64,000 nt of DNA from Pseudomonas sp. KBW05 (lineage in GTDB: Bacteria > Pseudomonadota > Gammaproteobacteria > Pseudomonadales > Pseudomonadaceae), in NCBI RefSeq assembly GCF_003852405.1, contig NZ_QAJM01000001.1, positions 102,454-166,453 of the forward strand, given 5' to 3'. Below, in pieces: positions 14,723 through 23,887 of this stretch; the stretch's first letter is position 1, and every line of letters begins with the position of its first letter. The notes beneath the pieces are model-generated. The model searched no databases and was not told the origin of the DNA. It worked only from the letters and a program-made list of their open reading frames with translations. A program made the position numbers and the translations under genes.

Positions 14723-17700
14723 CAGCGCCCCTTGATTGCTTTGTTGATGACGCCGCCCTGGCGCATGTCCTTCGTCCGTAGTTCCTGATACCTCTGCTCG
14801 ACGAAGGTCGCCAACTCTTTGCCGAACAGGTCGTAGCCGGGATCATCGGATGAGGACGACGTGTTGCCGTCTCCGTCGATATGCACCTCGACATTGATCT
14901 GCGTGCCGCCACCGCCACCGCCGCCCATCGCCATAACGCCAAGCTTGCCGCTGGAGGTTCGCGTGAGTGGCATGATCGCCTCTTCGCCCGCCTCACCCAT
15001 GATGCCGGTCTTGCCGTTGCCCATACCGAACGCCTTGGGCTTACTGACGACAGAGTTGGTGAAGGCACCGCCGTCGGCGAACATCTGCACGCCATTGGCC
15101 CAGGCACCACCGTCCGCCTGAAAGTAGGCGCTGGAATAGCCAGCCTGCGATGCGCCGAGGTTTGACGACGTGGCACCGGCAGACCCGGCCGCCATGCCAT
15201 TGCCACCTCCGGCCGCGCTGCCACCGAAGTAACTCGCAGCCGCGCCCACCAGACTGCCCAGCAATGCCGAGCTGGCCTGGCGCGTAGCAATGCGCGCCAT
15301 ATCCGCCAAGATCGATTTGGTGAAGTCAGAAAACTTCGCCTTCCCCGTGAGCACGAAATTGGAAACCGAGTCCTCCATGGTGCCGAAGGCGTTGCCAAAC
15401 AGGCTTTTTGTCTGACCGGCGATGTTCTGCGCCGAGTCCAGGTAGTTTTCCCAGGCCGCCGTAGCGCCCTTCGTCCAGTCTCCTTGGGCGGCCTCCACAT
15501 CCGCGTAGTTCTGCCGAATCTGGTCGGTAGCCTTCTTGTTCGCGTCGGCGAGCGCCTGCGATTTGCGCGTGAACTCTTCATCCGACATGTTGCGCGACGG
15601 ATCGGAGCGCTGATTTTCCAGTTCCAGCGACTGCTGAGCAAACCGGTCTTGCTGGCTGTTCAGTTGCCCGTTGAGCGCGTTCTGGCGATCACCCTGGCCG
15701 ACGCCCAGCACGGCGCGCTGCCCGGCCAACTCCAAGGCTCGCTGTTGCTGCCCCAGTGCCTGTACGTACGAGCTGATCGCCCGCTCCTGCTTGGCAAGTC
15801 GCCCGACCTCGTTGGTCGCCAACACCTCAAGCTGGCTATCGGCATCCTTCTGCGCCTTCACCATCCCTGCGCGCGCGTCGGCGATCTTCTGGTCTAGCTG
15901 GATGCTTTGCGCGGCTGACGTGGTTTTCTTGCCCTTGGCGGCCTCCAGCGCAGAGATCTCGGACTCGTACGCGGCCGTTACCTGGTCATGTTCGTTGCCG
16001 ATCAGCGCCTGGCGACGCACCAGGTAGTCGGCCTCGGAGATGAGGCCGGCCCTCTGCGCCGCGTCCAATTCCTTCTGGTAGTTTTTGTAATCGGCTGCGA
16101 TGGCTGCCAGGTTGTTCTTGGCGTCGTTGAAGCCGGTCAGGTCAACCTGACTGCCTGCCGTTTTCGGGTCTTTGTTCTTGGTCTCAAGCCCCTTCAGTAG
16201 CGTGTCGTAAGCACCACCAGAGAACTTGGCGCCGTCGAAACTGACACCATCAAGCAATGGTGACTTCTGCCCGGTTTTCTCGGCGTTTTCGTAAAGGGCG
16301 CGGAACTGATCGTTGAGTTTCTTCAGCCCAGCCTGACGTTTGGCCAGAGGGTTGACGTTATCGAGCTGAGCATCCAGCGCCCGCTGAGCGTCAATGGCCT
16401 TCTGATTGGCGTCAGTGTTTTCACCGGTGGCGATTGCCAGATTTGAACTGGCCGCCTGCCTGGCTTTCAGACCTGCAAGTTTCTTTTCCAGAGCCTCGGT
16501 CGAGTCGTCATGCTCGCCGGTGCCCAGGCCCAGCGCAGTGTTGAGTGAGCTGAGCCCGTTGGAGATTGCGCCAGCTACACCACCACCCTTCCGGGTATCC
16601 AGCACCCGCTGAGTGATCTCGATCTGCTTGGCCAGGTCGGGGAAGATCTCCGACCGGACTTCGGCGTACGCGCCTTTGATGGCGGTCTTGATGTTGTCCC
16701 AGTCGCGCTCAACGTCGGATAGCGACTCGCGGTAGGTCTTCAAGCGCGTCAGCGCAGCCTGATTCAGATCCTCGCTGAGAACATCCAAAGCGCGCTGGCT
16801 TTCGCCTTGGTCATCCAGCCCCTTGATCACCTGGTACTGCTCAAGAGTGAGCAATCCATACTGGCTGCTGATCTTTCCGGCTGCCTCCGTCGCGGTGTCG
16901 CCGGCGGTGGCAAAGGACTTAGCCAACTCGCCCGCGCCCTGCCCAGTGACCTCGCTGACCGCCGCGGCAGCTTCGGCCAGATTGCGCATCTGCGTTCCGC
17001 TGGTGGCTGCGCCAGACGCCAACGACACAACCGCCTCCCGCGCGCCGGTCAAGTTCCCGGTAACGCGGCCGGCACCGTCAGCCATGTCCTTCAGGCTCGC
17101 AATGGTCTGCCCTGCACCGTTCGTGCCGCCATTGATTGCAGCGTTGAACTCGCGCGCCTGCTTCATCGCGTCGAAGTAGGCGTAGCCAAGCGATCCAATA
17201 ACAGCGACCAGCAGGCCGGCCGGGATCAGCATCCCCGCAAGGCTCTTCGCCGACTCACCGGCGCCGGCACCCAGTTGTGCAATGGCCCGCGCCCCGCTGC
17301 CCAGATCGCCCGCCTGAATGGCGTTGACGAGCTGCATCACGTTTTCTTGAGCCTGGCGCGTACCCAGTTTGAGCTTGTCGAACGCGCCAGCAGTCTCAGT
17401 CAGGCCAGACCGATCCTTTCCTATCTTCGCCAGCGCCTCGTTGTAACGCTCTGCGTCGATCTGACCGGATTTATGCAGGTCGTTGAGCGCCTTCTCCTGG
17501 GCTTCCAACTTCGCCAGCTTGGCGGTGACCGGATCAATCCCGTTGACCGTGCGTTTCAGCGCCTCAATCTGACGATTTTCCGCCTCAATCAGTTTCTGTT
17601 TCTGGGCCAGTTCCTTCGCTTCTGCCTTCTCGATCTTGTCGTAGGCCTTGCCCAGTTGGTCCTGGTACTTCGCTTGCTCCTCGATCGTGACCAGGCCACC

Positions 17701-18069
17701 CTTGCGAGCGCGCTCCAGCAAGCCCTCGGCCTGCACCAGCGATTCAATGCTGTCGATGTTGCCCGTCATTGCCTTGTCGAGTTGGCTGATGACGCTGATT
17801 TCCGCTACTGCGCTGTCGGCCGCCTTGCGGCTTGCCCCGGTCTGTCGATCCCTGGCAGCAGTGGATTTGTCGATGCTTTGAGCAACGTCCGCTTCGGCCT
17901 GGGAAACCTTCTTGCCGGTGTTGGCCAGGCCTTCACCAGTTTTGCCGAGGTCATCGATAGCCTTCTGGGCACCTTCCGACGAATCGACCAGCTTATCCAG
18001 ATCGTCAGCAGCCTTTGCGGCCTGCGAGGACTCAACCGCAATGCCTAGGGTGGCGAAGTTCGTGCTCAT
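14722..18069 (-). CDS. H: Tape measure protein H-like
   Basis: 1115 residues, very long and helical, rich in Ala/Gln/Lys coiled coils. There is a hydrophobic/glycine-rich middle (residues about 235-310, GMLIPAGLLVAVIGSLGYAY) and a C-terminal lambda-type tail domain (MADGGAFTNSVVSKPKAFGM region with GEAGEEAIMPLTR). It sets tail length and is ejected with the DNA. The start overlaps the T extension (ATGA). From its length a tail on the lambda scale is expected. Confidence 0.95.
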   Translation of the reverse strand: MSTNFATLGIAVESSQAAKAADDLDKLVDSSEGAQKAIDDLGKTGEGLANTGKKVSQAEADVAQSIDKSTAARDRQTGASRKAADSAVAEISVISQLDKAMTGNIDSIESLVQAEGLLERARKGGLVTIEEQAKYQDQLGKAYDKIEKAEAKELAQKQKLIEAENRQIEALKRTVNGIDPVTAKLAKLEAQEKALNDLHKSGQIDAERYNEALAKIGKDRSGLTETAGAFDKLKLGTRQAQENVMQLVNAIQAGDLGSGARAIAQLGAGAGESAKSLAGMLIPAGLLVAVIGSLGYAYFDAMKQAREFNAAINGGTNGAGQTIASLKDMADGAGRVTGNLTGAREAVVSLASGAATSGTQMRNLAEAAAAVSEVTGQGAGELAKSFATAGDTATEAAGKISSQYGLLTLEQYQVIKGLDDQGESQRALDVLSEDLNQAALTRLKTYRESLSDVERDWDNIKTAIKGAYAEVRSEIFPDLAKQIEITQRVLDTRKGGGVAGAISNGLSSLNTALGLGTGEHDDSTEALEKKLAGLKARQAASSNLAIATGENTDANQKAIDAQRALDAQLDNVNPLAKRQAGLKKLNDQFRALYENAEKTGQKSPLLDGVSFDGAKFSGGAYDTLLKGLETKNKDPKTAGSQVDLTGFNDAKNNLAAIAADYKNYQKELDAAQRAGLISEADYLVRRQALIGNEHDQVTAAYESEISALEAAKGKKTTSAAQSIQLDQKIADARAGMVKAQKDADSQLEVLATNEVGRLAKQERAISSYVQALGQQQRALELAGQRAVLGVGQGDRQNALNGQLNSQQDRFAQQSLELENQRSDPSRNMSDEEFTRKSQALADANKKATDQIRQNYADVEAAQGDWTKGATAAWENYLDSAQNIAGQTKSLFGNAFGTMEDSVSNFVLTGKAKFSDFTKSILADMARIATRQASSALLGSLVGAAASYFGGSAAGGGNGMAAGSAGATSSNLGASQAGYSSAYFQADGGAWANGVQMFADGGAFTNSVVSKPKAFGMGNGKTGIMGEAGEEAIMPLTRTSSGKLGVMAMGGGGGGGTQINVEVHIDGDGNTSSSSDDPGYDLFGKELATFVEQRYQELRTKDMRQGGVINKAIKGR

Positions 18070-18389
18070 TTGGTTTCTCTCTGTTCCGCCATCACCTGCA
18101 GGGCTTCAGCCTCCATCCGCCGGAAGTCACTGAAAAGGGTTTGTCGCTGGCTGATCGGCACGCCGCACATCCGAATCACACCGGAGAGAACGCTGTAGTC
18201 CATGCCTGTTGCGCCGCACGCGCCTGTGCGCCACTGGGTGCTCATGGCCTCGAAGACCTTGAAGGCGTCCCAGTTGTCGGGCCAGATGCCGACTTCCTTG
18301 TCGGGGATGTCCTGGCGAGACAAACCGAAGGCCATCAGGTCTGCATCTGACGGCCCGGGTTCATACAGCGCGCGGGAGGCGCTTAGGAG
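18066..18389 (-). CDS. T: T extension of the GT frameshift product
   Basis: The frame is open from the slippery site into the DUF1799-like sequence MAFGLSRQDIPDKEVGIWPD and ends at 18066. An internal ATG at 18335 exists but no separate initiation is needed. A -1 shift at 18389-18395 gives 125 residues of G joined to 107 residues of T, 232 in all. In lambda the GT fusion recruits the tape measure during tail assembly and is made in minor amount. The T end overlaps the tape measure start. Confidence 0.85.
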   Translation of the reverse strand, partial: LLSASRALYEPGPSDADLMAFGLSRQDIPDKEVGIWPDNWDAFKVFEAMSTQWRTGACGATGMDYSVLSGVIRMCGVPISQRQTLFSDFRRMEAEALQVMAEQRETK

Positions 18390-18763
18390 TTTCCCAGGCG
18401 GGCTTCGCTGAAGGCTTCGGCGTACGCGTTAAGCACCGCCTTGGGCGCCGAGTTGATCGAGTTGACGAGGATGCGCACGTTTTCAGGCGTGAACTTTTCC
18501 TCGATGTCCCAACCGACGACCACGTCCATCAACTGATCGGCTTGCAAGGCGATCTGAGCGGCAGTGAACGCCTTGAGGTCCATGTCACCGACTTGCTTGC
18601 TCAGCTCGTTGTGGCGCTCATTCCAGCCGGTGTACAGCTCGGCAAGTGCGGTACGGTCCAGGTACTGGAACTCGAACTCGACCTTTTCGGCGTTGTAGCC
18701 GGCCCGCTGGATCAGTACGGTCGCCTTGAACGTGGGTTTCTGGATCAGCTTGAACTTGGCCAT
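18383..18763 (-). CDS. G: Tail assembly chaperone G-like
   Basis: 126 residues. KFKLIQKPTFKATVLIQRAG then a helical half (FTAAQIALQADQLMDVVVGW) fits the tail assembly chaperone family. It lies between tail tube and tape measure, the canonical position. It ends with LGNS and TAA immediately after a GGGAAAC heptamer in the X XXY YYZ frame, so a fraction of ribosomes should continue as GT. Confidence 0.9.
   Translation of the reverse strand: MAKFKLIQKPTFKATVLIQRAGYNAEKVEFEFQYLDRTALAELYTGWNERHNELSKQVGDMDLKAFTAAQIALQADQLMDVVVGWDIEEKFTPENVRILVNSINSAPKAVLNAYAEAFSEARLGNS
18389..18395 (-). other. Programmed -1 frameshift site GGGAAAC
   Basis: The G codons CTG GGA AAC TCC TAA place GGGAAAC in the correct phase. 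After a -1 slip the reading continues CTC CTA AGC without a stop into T. Lambda uses GGGAAAG at the same place. Confidence 0.85.
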
Positions 18764-18766
18764 GGG

Positions 18767-19423
18767 TTACACCGTGGTCGCGTAGCGAGTTGGCAGGCCA
18801 GTCAGGGCAACGCTGATAACACGGGTCATCAGGTTGTTGCGCGACATGGTCGGCGTCGCGGTGATCGACACGTAGCCGTTGTAGATAATGCTGCTACCAC
18901 CCGGGAGGTTCAGGCGGAGCAAGCGAGGCTGCTTGTCGTCGTCCGCTGCCTCGCAGACAGCCACATAGGGCTTGGACGGATCGTCAGCGACGGTGTAAGT
19001 CAGCGTGATCGGGTTCTTGGTGGTCGGCATCTGGCGATCGTTGTCGTCGGCCACGAAACCAAAGGTCAGGAACTGCTGATCGCCACCGGCCGAGTTCATT
19101 TCCGTGACCTGCGAGATCTCGGTGAAGGCAGTCACCTCGCGGACAAAGCCGATACCGGAGCCCGCTGGATACTGCTGAGTGTTGGTCGTGTTCACGCCTG
19201 CCAAGGCGAACGTGCCGCTGGCAATTACCCCCACGCGGACACCGCGGCCGTCGAGGCGAGTCCAACCGGAATTGACGGCGATTACATCGCCCTCGGCCAG
19301 GCCATGGGCTGCAGCAGTTGCGATTGCCGGATTGGCATTGTTCAGCGCAGTAAACGGGATTTCAACGCCGTAAGTCGATGCAATCTCAAGGGTAGCGCCG
19401 TTGGGCATTTGGATGCCGGCCAT
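18767..19423 (-). CDS. V: Major tail tube protein V-like
   Basis: 218 residues. Beta-rich with ATLEIASTYGVEIPF and SRNNLMTRVISVALTGLPTR. It lies directly before the chaperone gene, as tail tube genes do. It polymerises around the tape measure to form the non-contractile tube. The leader carries a hairpin (about 19455-19472) ahead of a GAGG SD. Confidence 0.88.
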   Translation of the reverse strand: MAGIQMPNGATLEIASTYGVEIPFTALNNANPAIATAAAHGLAEGDVIAVNSGWTRLDGRGVRVGVIASGTFALAGVNTTNTQQYPAGSGIGFVREVTAFTEISQVTEMNSAGGDQQFLTFGFVADDNDRQMPTTKNPITLTYTVADDPSKPYVAVCEAADDDKQPRLLRLNLPGGSSIIYNGYVSITATPTMSRNNLMTRVISVALTGLPTRYATTV

Positions 19424-19540
19424 GGGTGTTTCCTCTTTCCAGAAATGACATAACCCGCACAGAGGCGGGTTATTGGGTTTGCCCTTTGGGCGGTGGAAGT
19501 GCTAATCAGTTAGCTCCGTGATGAAGCACCGGGGACAACT

Positions 19541-19930
19541 ATGTTGACAGAGGCCGCTCTACTCAACCTGCTTCAAGAAATGGAAATTAGCTTGCATCAA
19601 ACGAGTGTCCGCAGTAACCCCGAACAACTCGATCGTCTATTGCACAGAGACTTCCATGAAATAGGTCGCTCAGGTGCCTTCTATTCAAAAGCTGATACGG
19701 TTGAAAGCTTGCCGAATATGAAGTCTCGCGTCGAAATCCTGGCGCGAAATTTCAAAATGACCGTGATCTCCAAAGACGCTTGCCTGCTGGTATACGAAGC
19801 CTCCCAATCCAGCCGCGACGGAGCATCAAGGCAATACGCGCGCAGATCTTCAATCTGGAAGCTTGAGGCTGGAAATTGGCAAATGCTCTTCCATCAAGGG
19901 ACGCCTACTCACCCGCTTGATCCTGGCTAA
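19541..19930 (+). CDS. DUF4440/NTF2-like moron in the tail operon
   Basis: 129 residues on the opposite strand to the tail genes. The pattern (NLLQEMEISLHQTSVRSNPE, LDRLLHRDFHEIGRSG, then WKLEAGNWQMLFHQGTP) matches the SnoaL/NTF2-like DUF4440 fold, a cone-shaped barrel used for small-molecule binding or catalysis. Its 3' end overlaps the terminator-gene stop by 4 bp. It probably has its own promoter and is expressed in the lysogen. Ligand unknown. Confidence 0.78.
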   Translation: MLTEAALLNLLQEMEISLHQTSVRSNPEQLDRLLHRDFHEIGRSGAFYSKADTVESLPNMKSRVEILARNFKMTVISKDACLLVYEASQSSRDGASRQYARRSSIWKLEAGNWQMLFHQGTPTHPLDPG

Positions 19931-20343
19931 ACGATGTCGGCTCTGTATTCGAACGACACCGGCACGGTATATGTGGGCGGGTCGGGAATGCCCGGACCAG
20001 GATCAACTGGCGACATCGTAACGACGGTGAGGCCTGCCTTTGTGTCTCTCGCATAAAGCGGGAACAGCTTGGTCAACTCAGCCACTAGTGGGTTCGTCTT
20101 GGTCTTGCCGGTATTGGCCGGAGCCACAATGCTGACCTGGTAGACGCCGATGAAAGCTCGATGGTCGCCGGCTAGCGTGCTGCTGGCCGTCTCACCCGGG
20201 AGCATGAACGCCCGCAGGTAGGTCTCGCCGTCCGCCGGGTCGTACTGAGTGTTTTCGAACACGACCTTGATGGGCTCCGCACGCGCTTTACTCCAAGCGA
20301 GCAGCTTTGCCTCATAGATCGACGCGATGATGGCATGGCTCAT
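19927..20343 (-). CDS. U: Tail terminator-like protein (DUF4128 type)
   Basis: 138 residues. It begins HAIIASIYEAKLLAWSKARA and ends VPVSFEYRADIV, the pattern of phage tail terminator or DUF4128 proteins. Position between the completion protein and the tail tube (apart from the inserted moron) fits lambda gpU, which caps the tube and joins it to the head. The start is coupled to the upstream gene (ATGA). Confidence 0.75.
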   Translation of the reverse strand: MSHAIIASIYEAKLLAWSKARAEPIKVVFENTQYDPADGETYLRAFMLPGETASSTLAGDHRAFIGVYQVSIVAPANTGKTKTNPLVAELTKLFPLYARDTKAGLTVVTMSPVDPGPGIPDPPTYTVPVSFEYRADIV

Positions 20344-20996
20344 ACTTGGTTATTCCTGATGGCGTCATCGACAGTTTTCTGGAACTGAGACAACGTGACC
20401 CGAATCATCCCATGAGGCGCTTGCTTGCTATGCCCGTACTCAAGGGGGATTCCGTAGGGCAGGTTATTCACGATGTAGGCCGTTTGCCCCGCTGTCAGGG
20501 ATTGAACCTGCGCTTTGAGCACAGCGATGCTGACGTTACCGCTGACATCGATTTGATCAAGCACTCCCTCGGCCGGCGTATCAATCGAAAACTGCCAGTT
20601 CCCGCGAAACCGCCCGCCGACGTAGCTCTTGCCTGCCACCAAACCGTTCACGCTGAAGTTCTGGTCGCGCTCGGTCTTGGTCAGGGGCTTGGCGTACTTC
20701 ACGCCCTTTCGCAGCTTGCCGGCTTTGGTGAAGTTCGATTCGTTCAGGTTGATTATCGTATTGCGCACCGCGACCTTGAAGTCATAGTCATCGGCGGCTC
20801 GCTTGTTCGCCTGTCGGTGAACGACATTCGCCGCCCAGACCTCAGGATTCCCAACCGGCGACATACGTATCACGCTGCTACCGATCTCAATGACGATCTC
20901 GCGGATGGTCGCATCTATGCTGCCTTTCGTTCGCTCGGCGAAGTCGCGAATGTTCTCAGCAAAGCTGCCGTTCATACTCGCGTATTTGTTCGTCAT
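20340..20996 (-). CDS. Head-tail/tail completion protein
   Basis: 218 residues. The helical N-terminus (FAENIRDFAERTKGSIDATI), the SPVGNPEVW segment and the C-terminal LPYGIPLEYGHSKQAPHGMI resemble HK97 gp10/lambda Z-type completion proteins; the 'EYGHSKQAP.G' motif is characteristic. It links tail terminator and connector. Coupled by 4-bp overlaps on both sides. Confidence 0.78.
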   Translation of the reverse strand: MTNKYASMNGSFAENIRDFAERTKGSIDATIREIVIEIGSSVIRMSPVGNPEVWAANVVHRQANKRAADDYDFKVAVRNTIINLNESNFTKAGKLRKGVKYAKPLTKTERDQNFSVNGLVAGKSYVGGRFRGNWQFSIDTPAEGVLDQIDVSGNVSIAVLKAQVQSLTAGQTAYIVNNLPYGIPLEYGHSKQAPHGMIRVTLSQFQKTVDDAIRNNQV

Positions 20997-21364
20997 GATC
21001 GCACCTGCAGCTCATACAAGATCGGCGTGCCGGCCGGATTGACCTCTTTCAGCGGGGGCACGATTGTCCAAGTGCGCCCTTGGACGATGACCTGGTTCAA
21101 AAGATCAGGCGCCCATTCCAACCCCTGCGCGGCGATTTTCAGTTTCTTGTCGTCCTGCTTGATAAGGCTGTTGTTCTGGAATTCCTGGCCGGTAAAGTCT
21201 AGCAGGACTCCATGGGCAATTTGCTCTACAGTCGCGCCAGGCGATTCACCACCAGTCTCAGGATTGTATTCGCCCGGCTCCGATTTTCTGATGGCCACTG
21301 GTTGGCCGAACTGTGTTATTAATCGTAAAGCCACTTCTGCAAATCGGTCATAAAAGTGCGCCAT
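20993..21364 (-). CDS. Head-tail joining protein
   Basis: 123 residues. FAEVALRLITQFGQPVAIRK, then a beta-rich end (VIVQGRTWTIVPPLKEVNPA), fits small head-tail stopper proteins. It sits between the DnaT_2-like adaptor and the gp10-like protein. Assigned by position and fold pattern rather than a clear motif. Confidence 0.7.
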   Translation of the reverse strand: MAHFYDRFAEVALRLITQFGQPVAIRKSEPGEYNPETGGESPGATVEQIAHGVLLDFTGQEFQNNSLIKQDDKKLKIAAQGLEWAPDLLNQVIVQGRTWTIVPPLKEVNPAGTPILYELQVRS

Positions 21365-21398
21365 ATCAAACTCTTCACTAATTCATCGAGGACAAGGA

Positions 21399-21722
21399 AT
21401 GACTCCCGAAAAAAAGGCAGCGACGGTACGAGAGGCACGCTTAAAGTTGCAAAAAGACGTCGATTCCGGCGTCGATACTGAAGCAAGCAAAAAAGTGCTA
21501 CGAGATTCCATTGTTGCTTCTCTTAGAGGAACGCACCGAGCGATCTGGGCATCAGAATTTGCAATGAAACTCTTCCCAGCTGATCAGGAAACCCTGCCTT
21601 CTTTGTTTGAGTTCATCGAACAATTCGAGGAGATGATTGCTAAAGACATAATCTCTTTGCCAGCCGAAGAGGAAGACGATTTCACCCGCCTTGATGACGT
21701 AACGGCAATGTATCGAATTTAA
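21399..21722 (+). CDS. Moron protein, paralogue of the gene at 11816
   Basis: 107 residues, ATG with an AAGGA SD. Shares the MTP.KKA start, DTEAS, ASLRGTHRAIWASEFAMKLF and DDVTAM end with the protein at 11816-12142. It is on the plus strand between two head-completion genes that read the other way, overlapping the DnaT_2-like gene by 4 bp. Low GC compared with its neighbours suggests separate acquisition. Function unknown. Confidence 0.68.
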   Translation: MTPEKKAATVREARLKLQKDVDSGVDTEASKKVLRDSIVASLRGTHRAIWASEFAMKLFPADQETLPSLFEFIEQFEEMIAKDIISLPAEEEDDFTRLDDVTAMYRI

Positions 21723-22222
21723 ATTTTTATCGACCAAAGCCCGCGTTTAAGCAAGTAATCAGCAAACTGGCTTCGACTTGGTCGGCTTGGTGCCGCAGGA
21801 AGAAGCCTACTGCTGGTGTTGCTGATTGGTGCATATTCAACACTAACCGCGCCTTCGACACGCTCGCGGACTACTGCTCCTTGTCTTTGGTCGATTGGGT
21901 CGACGTCGTCGGTATGGATCTCAGCAGCAAGCGCCATCTGCCCGTACTGGATCCGAGCCGGTAGGTAGTTGTTCGGCTTGATCTCGTGATCCAACAGCAC
22001 TTCCCGGCGCGGCCAGGACAGAGCTTGCTCGCTGTTGGACTTGCGTCCTTTCCAGACCATGCCATCCATCGCCAAGGCGGCCCGGCGCAGCAACGCTTCC
22101 TGCTCGGGAACGCCTGCTGGGATAACCGTGCCAAATTTCACGGCATACAGGGCCAGGTCCTCGGCGCTTGCATAGCTTTCCGCGTCAGGCTTGCCGGTGC
22201 CGTCCTCGATAATGAGTGTCAT
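21719..22222 (-). CDS. Head completion protein (DnaT_2-like adaptor)
   Basis: 167 residues. DGTGKPDAESYASAEDLALY, then MDGMVWKGRKSNSEQALSWP, matches the phage family named DnaT-like ssDNA-binding (DnaT_2). In head gene clusters this is regarded as a head-tail adaptor rather than a replication protein. Position after capsid supports the adaptor role. Confidence 0.78.
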   Translation of the reverse strand: MTLIIEDGTGKPDAESYASAEDLALYAVKFGTVIPAGVPEQEALLRRAALAMDGMVWKGRKSNSEQALSWPRREVLLDHEIKPNNYLPARIQYGQMALAAEIHTDDVDPIDQRQGAVVRERVEGAVSVEYAPISNTSSRLLPAAPSRPSRSQFADYLLKRGLWSIKI

Positions 22223-22281
22223 GCGTCAACTCGCTGGAATGGTTTGAAGATTGGCCGCCGGATCACCGACAGCCAGCATTA

Positions 22282-22866
22282 TCACTCCTTGGACAGATCA
22301 GCTACGAGCCTTTCCAGGGATTCTTTCGAGGCGTTGGCGCGGTAAGGCACCTGGGCTTCGTCCAGCTTCGCTTTCAACGCCGCGACTTCGCCGGCCTCGT
22401 CAGCCGTCTGCGCGACTGCGGCCTTCTTCAGCGCTTCAATCTCACTACGCAACTCGTCGACGGTAGAGGCCAGGTCGTCACGTTCCTTGGTCAACTCACC
22501 AAGAGAGGTATGGGCGGACTCAAACGCATCAAACAAGCAGATCGCCAACTCGCCCGTTTCTGGACGCACCATTTCGCCAGTTTTCAGGCCGTCAACCAAG
22601 AAGACAATTGCATTGTTTTCAGCGCGCAGGCCGGCAATGAGGCGTTCCAGTTCAGCCTGATTGTCGGTGCCGACAACCTGCACTCGAGCGCCTTCCTTTA
22701 CCGAAACATCGACGCCAACCGACTCATAGGCGTCAACCACCTGCGGCCAATCGCCAATCACCATCACGCTGGTTACACCCGCTTCCGGCTTATCGAAGTG
22801 TTCCGGGTTGCGATAACGCTCATCCGGGTCGAAGCCATCAAGCTGATTGCTGTAAGTCAGTTTCAT
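22282..22866 (-). CDS. Coiled-coil head protein with HeH/LEM-like end
   Basis: 194 residues from the ATG at 22866 (GGAGA SD). A beta-rich first part is followed by a coiled coil (ELTKERDDLASTVDELRSEI) and a C-terminal VPYRANASKESLERLVADLS segment that looks like a HeH/LEM helix-extended-helix. It follows the capsid gene. A GGCGGCC/GGCCGCC hairpin with a 6-nt loop lies just before the SD and may stabilise or delimit mRNA. Role in the head is unknown. Confidence 0.65.
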   Translation of the reverse strand: MKLTYSNQLDGFDPDERYRNPEHFDKPEAGVTSVMVIGDWPQVVDAYESVGVDVSVKEGARVQVVGTDNQAELERLIAGLRAENNAIVFLVDGLKTGEMVRPETGELAICLFDAFESAHTSLGELTKERDDLASTVDELRSEIEALKKAAVAQTADEAGEVAALKAKLDEAQVPYRANASKESLERLVADLSKE

Positions 22867-22912
22867 GAATATCTCCGTGGCGGCCATTTCTGGCCGCCTT
22901 CAGGGGTTGTTA

Positions 22913-23875
22913 TCAGCCGCCGGCTGGAGGCGTGGCAGTCAGTTTGATCATCACGCCGGCGGTGACCTTGTTGCTGCCCGCGTGCTTGACCCAGTTAGCC
23001 GCGGAGCCAACGGCGGCGAGGGTTGGGTTGGAGCCGCCGGTGGTGGCTTTCCAGCTGTAACCCAGCACGTCGATGTTCACGGTGCCTTCTGCGCGGTAAC
23101 CGATGCTCAAGTTCTCTTCGTCGTTGACTTCGTACGAGCGGAAGCCTGGAGCCTGAGACTCGGTGATGGTTACGGCGTTTGGCAGCAGGCCGAAGATCAC
23201 GTCCGCCGGCGCGGTGTCGGTTACAAGCACCGGCTTGCCGAGAGTGCCGGGCAGACCGCCGTAGATCACGACACCGGCTTCTTCGTAGATCTTGTTGGTG
23301 ATCGCCTCGTCAACGATGTCGAAGTACGCAGACGAGTGCATGACCCACAGCGCGATGCGGCCGAACTTGTCGCCGAACTTGCGCATACCGCGCGTCAACG
23401 TCTTCTTGCCGTCGGTTTCGATATTGGCGGAGACCACCATTTCGGCGTTGGAGCCGATAGCGGCGCGCAGGCCGGCAGTCGCGTACTGGATGAAGCCTTC
23501 CAGGGTCGCGTCGGCCACGTCGGCACCGACGATCTGGGAGAACTCCTCAACCGGACGACCGCGGCGCTTGAACGCCTCTTCGGTGGTCTGGTACGGGCCA
23601 TACTTCCAAGGAGCCTTGACGCCGACAGCTTCGCCAGCGGTGATTTTCTTGGCGGTTACCTTGCCTTCGGAGTTGACGTCGCGGTGTTCCAGCGAGCCGT
23701 TCAGCTTGTAGAGCGCGCGCTTGCGGAAGTCGCCTTCGATCAGCTCGTTGTCGAGCACCATCGCGCCGTTGGACGATGCGTTGAACACATCGAGGTTGTC
23801 CTGGACACGCTCCAGGTATGCGGTTTGCGCCTCATCGTTGTAGATGATCAGGTCGCTGTTGACGGTTGTAGCCAT
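22913..23875 (-). CDS. Major capsid protein
   Basis: 320 residues, abundant-gene codon usage. Starts MATTVNSDLIIYNDEAQTAY and contains FGRIALWVMHSSAYFDIVDE and GKPVLVTDTAP, a pattern of HK97-fold major capsid proteins with no N-terminal protease-cleaved delta domain. A separate scaffold gene lies just upstream, consistent with that. It assembles the icosahedral head. Confidence 0.9.
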   Translation of the reverse strand: MATTVNSDLIIYNDEAQTAYLERVQDNLDVFNASSNGAMVLDNELIEGDFRKRALYKLNGSLEHRDVNSEGKVTAKKITAGEAVGVKAPWKYGPYQTTEEAFKRRGRPVEEFSQIVGADVADATLEGFIQYATAGLRAAIGSNAEMVVSANIETDGKKTLTRGMRKFGDKFGRIALWVMHSSAYFDIVDEAITNKIYEEAGVVIYGGLPGTLGKPVLVTDTAPADVIFGLLPNAVTITESQAPGFRSYEVNDEENLSIGYRAEGTVNIDVLGYSWKATTGGSNPTLAAVGSAANWVKHAGSNKVTAGVMIKLTATPPAGG

Positions 23876-23887
23876 GGGTTTGTCCCC

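Noticed and set aside
16807-18048. 413-codon open frame antisense to the tape measure gene
   Set aside because: Shadow of a high-GC coding region; no SD and no recognisable motif.
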